Below are positions 20,245 through 26,727 of a stretch of 26,727 nt of DNA, in pieces. Both the position numbers and the translations under genes were made by a program. This DNA is from Priapulus caudatus (lineage: Eukaryota; Priapulida; Priapulimorpha; Priapulimorphida; Priapulidae): NCBI RefSeq assembly GCF_000485595.1, contig NW_014577823.1, positions 1 to 26,727 of the forward strand. Direction: 5' to 3'. The notes below the pieces were generated by a model that searched no databases, was not told the origin of the DNA, and saw only the letters and a program-made list of their open reading frames with translations. Numbering within the stretch: position 1 is the stretch's first letter; each line of letters opens with the position of its first letter.

Positions 20245-22010
20245 GAGAGCTCCATGGGTTCGGATCTACATCACGCGCTACACCCACGCAGACTCTGGAA
20301 TCACGACCGAATACTCAAACAAATAGAATGCGTTTAGAGACTAACAAATGAAATTATATTCACCCCAAATTCGCCGGGATGCGTTTTCTCTTGGCCATGA
20401 ATGCGGACAACAAAGAGAAACGAACATATACTACTATAAAAGTCACGCCACAAAAACACACACACACAGAGACACCCCACACAAACCACACCGATCTACA
20501 GCACCACATCAATCAGGGAACACAAAGCAAACACACATAACCAACGGGCACGGGGCATTTTAAACAGGGCGACCAATCCCGGCGCATACAGGCGGCGCGC
20601 TTCTTCCTTCCCCCCTCCCTCCGCCTTCGTTCATACGCTATTTTTCTGTACAATTCGGTAGATAAGCGCGAGAGCAAAGGACCAACATCACAAGATTCGG
20701 AGTTCCCAAACACACACAACACAACAGCCGGGCAGCGATGAGGGCGCAATGCAAACCCAGCGGCAAACTCGGTCGCCCGCACTGTGGGTCACTTACCACC
20801 GATTGATCGAGAAGCAACCGGATTGCCCGCCCCCACACAACCCCCACCACACTACCCAACACAAACAGCAGCATCAATATCCACACGACGACCAAACACA
20901 GCAGAAGCAAGGACACAATCACACGCTAATAAGTTACGTCATGCCCTTGGATTTAAACAACCAACCTCGAGAATTAATTTCTGCTGCGTCATGTGTCGCA
21001 GAATATAGCTTTGTCATATGGTGTCAGTTAGCAGCACACACACGCACGTCCAATCCAGGGTGATCGTATGGTTAAAATGGTCAGCAGGGCAGCGGCCGCC
21101 TACGGAATCGGCGCCCAGCCATCTCTGCGGGGAAACCGGAACGCAGGAATTAGGCGAATGATCTTAGTGTTCCAAACCTATCCGCAGGCGGCGTTTCTGT
21201 TTCGCCATATTAAGTAGAATTTGGCATTTAAACGCATTGAATGCGTAAATGAGGTTCGTCGAGGACGGCATGTAAAATGAATTCGCGCACCTATAATATT
21301 GCACCGAGGTCTTGAACACAGACCCTATTCGTGATAATTGGCCAAGTACTGCAACGTTTCCGACAACGGGTATGAGCCAGGTTGGCTCAGGGGTTGCAGA
21401 CGTTTGTAAACGCGGTGCTTGAAATCGAAGAGTGTCCGGCGGAGGTTGGTATCACGTCCTGTACGCAGCCATAATAAGGTGGGTTGGAAAAAAGATGTTA
21501 ACTGTGATTGGATGTTTTGAAGAATTTTATAATTATCAATTAACAAACCTTTTGATGTGCAGGATCTGCAGGGGTGCAGGTGTAAAAGCAATCTGGACAA
21601 TTCTGTCTGGACGTCTTTATTCACTGCCGCTTGCTAGGGTTATTAACGACGCCCGTTTAAAGGGAAGTATTTTTTTAATTTCTTTTAGATAGATCAGCTG
21701 TTATAGCCCGGCGTGTAAAAACATTCAATCATATTGGAAGCTTTTCGTGTTAATATCAGTTTTTCGAGCTGCATATATTATAATATATATAAACTTGTAT
21801 TATATATATCTTCATATATATATATATTATCTATATATATATAGTTACCGAACCCTATGAAAAACACGCACAAGACGACGATGTTACTAAACTGACGTAT
21901 GCACAGCATGGATGAATTGTGACGTGAGAAGATTAACTTGTCACTATGTGAGTTGACTAATATGTGAGTGCCAAAGCGCTAGGGCAGAATTCCACAACAG
22001 CAGCGTCACA
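20245..22010. repeat. Intergenic tail of unit C
   Basis: Second copy of the unit B tail with many substitutions and indels. Its CA array is interrupted. AT runs lie at 21770-21845. Confidence 0.55.
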
Positions 22011-22189
22011 TATAGTAAGTTATTTCCCCTTAGCCACGTTCGCAGATATATATATATATATACTATTTATATTATAATATGTAATGATATATATTTCCCC
22101 TACAGGAATTATTTGTAGATGTTGCCTCGCACGCCCCACAAGTTCACAACATCACTAGCCCTAATTTGCTCTCCATTATTTTCCCACGA

Positions 22190-22322
22190 TTGTTCCCCCC
22201 ATTGTTTTCCTGTCCTCACTTTCAGCAATTATTTTCCCGCGATTATTTTCCCGCCATTATATTTCTGCGGTTATTTATTCCGCCATTGCTTTTCCGCCAT
22301 TGTTTTTCCGCCATTATTTTCG
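22190..22322. repeat. Short repeats in the gene E 3' UTR
   Basis: CCGCCATTGTTTTTC-like units, about seven, varying in length. The last one runs into TTTTCGACC, which is shared with gene F. Confidence 0.5.
22273..22278 (-). terminator. Possible polyadenylation signal, gene E
   Basis: AATAAATAA on the minus strand only about 36 bases after the stop. Context differs from the type 1 signals, so this is less certain. Confidence 0.28.
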
Positions 22323-22516
22323 ACCGGGGATTGCTTCGCGTGGGTCGGGTGGCACTCCTCCTATATTGAATCCACCTCCTCCTGCTGCGAACAAGGGGCG
22401 AATGGGCTTAAATACGTCCGTGATGTTGGGAGAGACCATCATCATCGCCATTGTCTTCGTTGCCGTCGTCGTCGTCGGCGGCGGCGGCGGTTCTGCAGGT
22501 ATCATCGCGCCGTCGC
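22314..22516 (-). CDS. Gene E, coding exon 2: Thr/Pro-rich segment with GGGGFN C-terminus
   Basis: This exon follows a textbook 3' splice site (CTTCATCCGGTTTCAG|GCGAC). Length 203 is two bases plus 67 codons including the stop, so it joins exon 1 in phase 1 with no frame error. The residues are GDGAMIPAEP, a Pro then Thr run, MMMVSPNITD, a short hydrophobic patch, AAGGGGFN, and a basic end PGRK before TAA. The motif SPN(I/V)TD...AGGGGFN...PGRK recurs in gene F, and GGGGFN recurs in D, B and A. The intron is 358 bp (22517-22874). The spliced product is 301 residues, the only complete family member in the window. The terminal Gly-Arg-Lys resembles a peptide-amidation signal, but other copies lack the Gly, so I do not rely on this. 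Confidence 0.68.
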
Positions 22517-22874
22517 CTGAAACCGGATGAAGAAAGCTTTAGAAGTTAAAACAGGTAAATCCGTGATATATGGGCACACGGATGGAAAGGTGGCGCGTGT
22601 GTTATAAACGAGGTAATTTTATGCAGTCGATCTCGAGCTCTCTCTCCAAACCTCACTGTAGCTGTCTCGAAGCGCTCGCCTCTTGTATTGAAGCACGCGG
22701 ATTTAGCAAACTTGTGAATGTGAACGCGCTTGAAGGCGGAGAATACACTTATACTAGTCTAAACATTCTTTAGGCGAAGGAATACAGAAATTATCGCGCA
22801 GCCATCTAAAAAGATCACCGTCATCGATTCTGCGAACCTTAACGTAACCATAGCAACGCGGCAGCAGTGATCAC

Positions 22875-23068
22875 CTCCTGATTGCAGACGCCGTATGTTC
22901 TCAGACAACCGAGAGAGGGCGCTGTTCGTTTGCTCCAGCTGACGAATCACCGACGATATCTGTCCAGATGCTGACGACGTCACCTGTGGCTGATCGTTGA
23001 GCTGGGCCTTGTCTCCTGTTCCTTGTTGCTGCTGCTGTTGCTGTTGTTGTTGCTGCCGCTCCTGTTGA

Positions 23069-23141
<73 letters not shown>

Positions 23142-23325
23142 GCTGTAGTATTTGCAGTAGTTGCTGTAATTCTTGTCGTCGGCTGTCGAGTCGCTGCTTT
23201 AGACGGTGTAGCAAATGCAGCCGTCGTCGTTGTAGTGGACCCGAGGTCCGTTGTTGCGGATGTTGTTGCTGTTGTTGCTGTTGTTGTGTTTGTTGTTGTT
23301 GTTGTTGTTGTTGTTGCTGCTGTTT

Positions 23326-23385
<60 letters not shown>

Positions 23386-23577
23386 TCGCTTCTCTTGTAT
23401 TCGGGTTATAAGCTGTCGGTCGATATCCACCAAAACACTTCCGAAGTTACGTGACATAGACTGGCCAGCTGGCATGCCCTGGCCTGTGTGCCCGGGTATA
23501 GGTTGACTTGTGTTATCTGGCATAGCTCCTGCTTCAGTACTGCAGCTAACCAACAAAATAACTGTGACGAACCACAT
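22875..23577 (-). CDS. Gene E, coding exon 1: secreted polyglutamine protein (type 2)
   Basis: I do not recognise this protein. The exon starts at ATG 23577, directly after an acceptor-like sequence (TCCTTTACAG|C). It opens with a hydrophobic signal peptide (about residues 1-16, ending SCSTEA). Next come a short IPGHTGQGMP segment, a helix (SVLVDIDRQLITRIQEK), polyQ tract 1 (from about residue 65), a basic Leu/Arg helix (LHLLHRLKQRLDSRRQELQQ), polyQ tract 2 and a conserved [19 protein letters not shown] helix. I end the exon at 22875 because GGAG|GTGATC sits where F, C and D carry donors, and all four give phase 1. Exon length 703 leaves remainder 1. Unspliced, the frame would run on to 22759 with a tail unlike any paralogue. 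Q codons are mostly CAA with CAG interruptions. Extracellular location is inferred from the signal peptide; function is unknown. Confidence 0.72.
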
Positions 23578-23599
23578 GCTGTAAAGGAATAGACAGTCA

Positions 23600-24610
23600 C
23601 CCTAATTTTTGTTGAAATAGTTGCACTTTTGAAAATCAATTAAAACGTCAATAAAAACGAAACGCAAGAAAGAATTCACCCTCAAACGCTGAGCGACGAA
23701 CAGAATTACCATGTTTGCAGTATATTGTCACATAAGATACATTTGTAAAATCTCAAATATCGCTCGTGTGAGGTAATCTGGTCTCATAACAAACGCTAGT
23801 AGAAGCTCACAACTTATGACGCAGCACTATACCGCTTAAGGTATCGTCACCCCGCACCACCACCACCAACACCAACACCACCTACGTCAGTCGGAGAAAA
23901 ATATGAATTCGGCACTTTTACACTTTTACATTTACGTTACATTCCACATTTACACCGACGTTCATTATCCTACTGTTTGCTACCGCTACTTACGCACTTG
24001 CATAGATCAGTATATTCTCTCGCCAGTATTTCTCTATAGCCACTTTACACGGTGCACTCCTTGTGCCAGCATTTAACCAGCTAAAACTACAGTCGTCCCA
24101 TATATGTGTACATGTTGGGGCTGTCAACCGCGACCCTGCCCCCTTACTAATGCGCATGCAACAACATGCCCTGAAGGCACCTAACCCAGTTCGTCTATTT
24201 CGTGAATCATTCTAGCTAAAAAATGATCCCGTATAAGCATTAAAAAAAACTATACGTTGGGCACATCTACTGCGAGTTGCGTGTACGTAGCGGTATGTGG
24301 GTTAAGCATACTAATGTGTTATATACAGAAGTCAAAATCGGTAAAACTACGAACATATTATGCTAAAGCTAGATCTTCGTTTATAGTTACAGAGATTTTG
24401 CGCGCACGCCACGTAGACTTCCGCGCGCGTGGTTCGCGTCACGCATCACAGCAGGCGAGTAGATGGCGTGACACGTTGCAAGGACGACGGGCGACCAGTC
24501 TAGCACGTCAACGCGAAATTTGCGTTTTACATAATATATGCAGTCTGCATCCGGTTGTCCTGGTGCCAGGATGCGGTTGAGCTTTATGTCTGTCCGGTAG
24601 GTGTCGTTAC
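23600..24610. other. Upstream region of gene E
   Basis: Non-coding apart from the putative first exon. A CAC/CAA run is at 23855-23885. A 107-codon plus-strand frame (24257-24580) shows no recognisable features. Confidence 0.4.
23994..24106 (-). promoter_or_regulatory. Putative TATA box and first exon of gene E
   Basis: The minus strand carries CATATATGGG at 24099-24106 and, about 110 bases on, a GTAAGTA donor (GT at 23992-23993). Splicing from here to TCCTTTACAG just before ATG 23577 would give an intron of about 400 bp. Sequence upstream of the box resembles the matching part of unit A (CATGTACA, then a C-rich block and CATGCG). Confidence 0.38.
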
Positions 24611-24639
24611 GGTTGGATGATCGTATCCGGTAGGTGTGC

Positions 24640-24647
24640 TGACGTCA
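24640..24647. promoter_or_regulatory. CRE palindrome between genes E and F
   Basis: TGACGTCA about 530 bp upstream of the gene E TATA-like box. It is farther away than in type 1 units, so the link to gene E is weaker. Confidence 0.25.
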
Positions 24648-24689
24648 ACAGAGCACTGCAGTGTGAAATCATTGCCCCTTGGCGACTGC

Positions 24690-24842
24690 TAGCTGCTGCA
24701 GCTACTGCTGCTGCTACTGCTGCTGCTGCTACGGCTTCTGCTGCTGCTACTGCTGCTGCTACTGCTGCTGCTACTGCTGCCGTTTTTGCTGCTGCTGCTG
24801 TACACACACACGCTCACGCACGCACGCACGCACACACACACG

Positions 24843-24889
<47 letters not shown>

Positions 24890-24890
24890 C
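24690..24890. repeat. GCT/ACT trinucleotide and CA repeats downstream of gene F
   Basis: CTGCTGCTACTG units to about 24800, then CACG and CA units to about 24887, within or beyond the gene F 3' UTR. Confidence 0.8.
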
Positions 24891-24922
24891 CCCACGAGAC
24901 ATGATTCGGCTGATTTTTACCA

Positions 24923-25084
24923 TTATTTTCGACCCGGGACTCTCACGCGACCAGGATTTACCGTTGCCTGATTGAACCCACCCCCGCCTGCTTCGAATAG
25001 GGGAATAAGTCCCCCGAATAATTCATCTGTGACGTTGGGAGAGGCCATCATCATCGTCGTCGTCGTCATCGTCATCATCGCATC
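24923..25084 (-). CDS. Gene F, 3' part of coding exon 2 (GGGGFN C-terminus), 5' edge inverted
   Basis: Reading the minus strand from a run of ACG and ATG codons gives TTTTMMMASPNVTD, then a hydrophobic patch, PLFEAGGGGFN and a basic PGRK end before TAA at 24923-24925. This aligns along its length with gene E exon 2. No usable in-frame acceptor lies directly upstream: an in-frame TAA occurs at the 5' edge. The missing start of the exon (CCGGTTTCAG acceptor followed by DGETTLAEP) is present on the opposite strand at about 25100-25200, so the exon is interrupted by a small inversion. If the inversion is real, this copy cannot splice as its paralogues do. If it is an assembly error, the gene is intact here. 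Confidence 0.6.
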   Translation of the reverse strand, partial: DAMMTMTTTTMMMASPNVTDELFGGLIPLFEAGGGGFNQATVNPGRVRVPGRK

Positions 25085-25222
25085 ACGAAAATATTATCTC
25101 AGATTATGGTGACGAAAAATTTTCTTCTTCCGGTTTCAGACGGAGAGACGACACTTGCAGAGCCGATGATGATGCCGGTGACGACGACGACGACGATGCC
25201 GATGACGACGACGACGATGATA
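25047..25222. repeat. Inverted GAC/GAT repeats around a flipped segment in gene F
   Basis: CATCGTCGTCGTCGTCATCG type repeats (25047-25084) face GATGACGACGACGACGATG type repeats (25166-25222). Between them lies a segment oriented opposite to its counterpart in gene E. Confidence 0.65.
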
Positions 25223-25538
25223 TGGACATACGGGCAGAAAGGCGACGCGTGTGTTAAACCAAGTAATATTTATCACTTAAAGCGCTAGAATATTTGCGCT
25301 AGAAGTTTGATGTGAACGCGCATGAAGGGAGAGAATAAGATAGCCGTAATAAATAGCCGTAGCACGTAGATTAGTCCGAACATGCTTCAAACATGTGAAT
25401 ACGAGGTGATTTCAACTAAACACGCTTCAATCATGATTGAATGCCCGATGATTCTTAATTCTTCTAAAAATGAAGTTCCACGATTATATTCTGAGTACAT
25501 TAGCGTAACCATAGTAACGCATCGACAGCGGTGGTTAC

Positions 25539-25707
25539 CTGTAAGCAAGGATTGCAGACGCCGTATGTCGTCACGCAGCCGAGAGAGGGCGCTGTTCGCG
25601 TGCTCCAGCCGACGAATCACCGACGATATCTGTCCAGACGCTGATGACGTCACCTGCAGCCGAACGTTGAGCAGGGAATCTCCTGCGCCTTGTTGTTGTT
25701 GTTGTGG

Positions 25708-25760
<53 letters not shown>

Positions 25761-25884
25761 GATGCTGTGGTCGTTTCAGTCGTTGCTGTAATTCTTGTTG
25801 TCGGCTTTCGAGTCGATGCCTTTGTTTGTATAACGCATGCAGCCGCAGACTCAGTAGTGAACGAGAGTGTTGTTGTTGTTGTTG

Positions 25885-25915
<31 letters not shown>

Positions 25916-26610
25916 TGTTTTTGTTGGTGCCGCTGCTGCGGTTGCTGTCGTTGTTGTTGTCGCTGCTGCTCCCACTGCCTTTGTTCTTCTTGTCGTTGTT
26001 GTTGCTGTTGCTGCTGCCACTGCCGCTGCCGCTGTTGTTGCTGTTGCCGTTGATGTTGTCGCTCCTGCACCTGCTGTCGTATTTGTTGTAGATGTTCTCG
26101 CTGCTGCTGCTGCTGTCGCTGCTGTTGCTGCTGCTGCGGGTTCCCTTGCTGCTGCAGTGCTGGGTTGACGATGAGCTCTCGCTTGACAGTCGCTAACACA
26201 CGTCTAATGAGAGTCGATAGACGATTGCTGCTAATACCAGGTATACCCTGACCACTGATCCCTGGTATACCCTGACCACTGATCCCTGGTATACCCTGAC
26301 CACTGATCCCTGGTATACCCTGACCACTGATCCCTGGTATACTCTGACCACTGATCCCTGGTATACCCTGACCACTGATCCCTGGTATACGCTGACCACT
26401 GATGCCAGGTATCCCCTGACCACTGATGCCAGGTATACCCTGACCACTGATGCCAGGTATCCCCTGACCAATGATGCCAGGTATACCCTGACCACTGATG
26501 CCAGGTATACTCTGACCACTGATGCCTGGTATGGCATGCACTGCGGTACTTGGTATAGTTCGTGCCTCTATACTGCAGCTAACCAATACAATAACCGTGA
26601 TAAACAACAC
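25539..26610 (-). CDS. Gene F, coding exon 1: secreted GISGQGIP-repeat/polyQ protein (type 2)
   Basis: This is the closest paralogue of gene E. The signal-peptide core ([16 protein letters not shown]) matches E base for base over long stretches. It is followed by twelve 8-residue GISGQGIP repeats (26239-26526), a helix ([16 protein letters not shown]), a long Gln-rich region with Arg, His and Trp interruptions, the basic [20 protein letters not shown] helix, a second polyQ zone and the [19 protein letters not shown] helix. The donor ACAG|GTAACC at 25539 gives a 1072-base exon, again phase 1. Where E has ATG, F has GTG (26608-26610), just after a CTTGCAG|G acceptor, and no in-frame ATG precedes a stop upstream. 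The initiator may therefore lie on an exon outside the window, or the start may be lost. Role unknown; secretion inferred. Confidence 0.65.
26239..26526 (-). repeat. 24-bp coding repeat, 12 units (GISGQGIP)
   Basis: Twelve tandem units in exon 1 of gene F, all in frame. The six nearer the N-terminus mostly use a plus-strand GATGCCAGGTAT spelling and the rest GATCCCTGGTAT. Gene E has a single related unit. Confidence 0.85.
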
Positions 26611-26654
26611 CCTGCAAGGCAATATCAGCCATATATCAGGCGCCTGGTTTTAAT

Positions 26655-26693
26655 GAAATGTGTGTGCGTGTGTGTGAGTGTGTGTGTGTGTGT

Positions 26694-26727
<34 letters not shown>
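26655..26727. repeat. GT and GC microsatellite at the window end
   Basis: GTGTGTGT then GCGCGCGCGC then GT, probably intron 1 of gene F by analogy with A, B and C. Confidence 0.75.

Noticed and set aside
22119-22520. 133-codon plus-strand Phe/Pro-rich frame
   Set aside because: Antisense of gene E exon 2 and of the short repeats in its 3' UTR.
22759-22874. Unspliced extension of gene E exon 1 (38 more residues)
   Set aside because: The extension is unlike the corresponding intron reading in gene F beyond a short stretch, and a phase-matched donor lies at 22873-22874.
23251-23454. Leu-rich plus-strand frame resembling a membrane protein
   Set aside because: Antisense reading of the gene E polyQ tract.
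24257-24580. 107-codon plus-strand frame upstream of gene E
   Set aside because: No recognisable features, and it sits in the presumed promoter region on the opposite strand.
24690-24890. CRISPR-like or tRNA-like regular repeats
   Set aside because: The trinucleotide and dinucleotide runs have no spacers or cloverleaf; they are ordinary microsatellites.
25106-25288. 60-codon plus-strand frame with DGETTLAEP and Thr runs as a separate gene
   Set aside because: It includes intron and acceptor sequence; the part after TTTCAG aligns with gene E exon 2, so it is better explained as the inverted exon edge of gene F.
25704-26168. 154-codon plus-strand Val/Ala-rich frame
   Set aside because: Antisense shadow of the polyQ exon of gene F.

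Overview
This window looks like draft metazoan genomic DNA, most likely from a marine invertebrate. It has short GT-AG introns, TATA-like and CRE-like promoter elements, AATAAA signals, very dense (GA), (GT), (GATA), (GGAT) and AT microsatellites, one single-N junction (395) and one 25-N gap (16086-16110). I cannot name the species. Three repeat copies differ mainly by one-base indels in coding and non-coding sequence alike, which suggests either decay or unpolished long reads.

Everything I can support as coding lies on the minus strand. It belongs to one family of secreted, low-complexity proteins that I do not recognise. Six copies are seen: A (about 1.2-4.7 kb), D (6.6-10.0 kb), B (10.3-16.1 kb), C (16.1-22.0 kb), E (22.1-24.6 kb) and F (24.7-26.7 kb). 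Each gene has the same plan, in transcription order: a short non-coding first exon (where visible), an intron rich in GT or GA repeats, coding exon 1 (signal peptide, Gly- or Gln-rich region, polyglutamine, a charged helix), a phase-1 intron, and coding exon 2 (Pro/Thr/Ser-rich stretch, then a GGGGFN motif and a basic C-terminus). In A, B and D an AATAAA signal follows about 500 bp after the stop.

There are two subfamilies. Type 1 is A, B, C and D: one polyQ tract and an intron full of about 31-bp minisatellites (the minisatellite is in A, B and C only). Type 2 is E and F: longer Q-rich exons with two polyQ zones and a Thr-rich exon 2 start. E is the only copy in which both exons are open and in phase; it predicts 301 residues. 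F has an open exon 1 with an expanded 8-residue GISGQGIP array. However, its expected start codon is GTG, and the 5' edge of its exon 2 is flipped by a microinversion between inverted GAC/GAT repeats. C has an open exon 1 and a broken exon 2; B and D have open exon 2 and frame-disrupted exon 1; A is disrupted in both.

Between units are duplicated non-coding modules. They include a fragment of an E-type exon 2 fused to the end of unit A, a 1.5-kb tail shared by B and C, and a unique 4.85-6.6 kb stretch holding a foldback element. No RNA gene, CRISPR array or recognisable transposase was seen. The genes probably work as a family of extracellular structural or secretory products, but that is inference from composition only.
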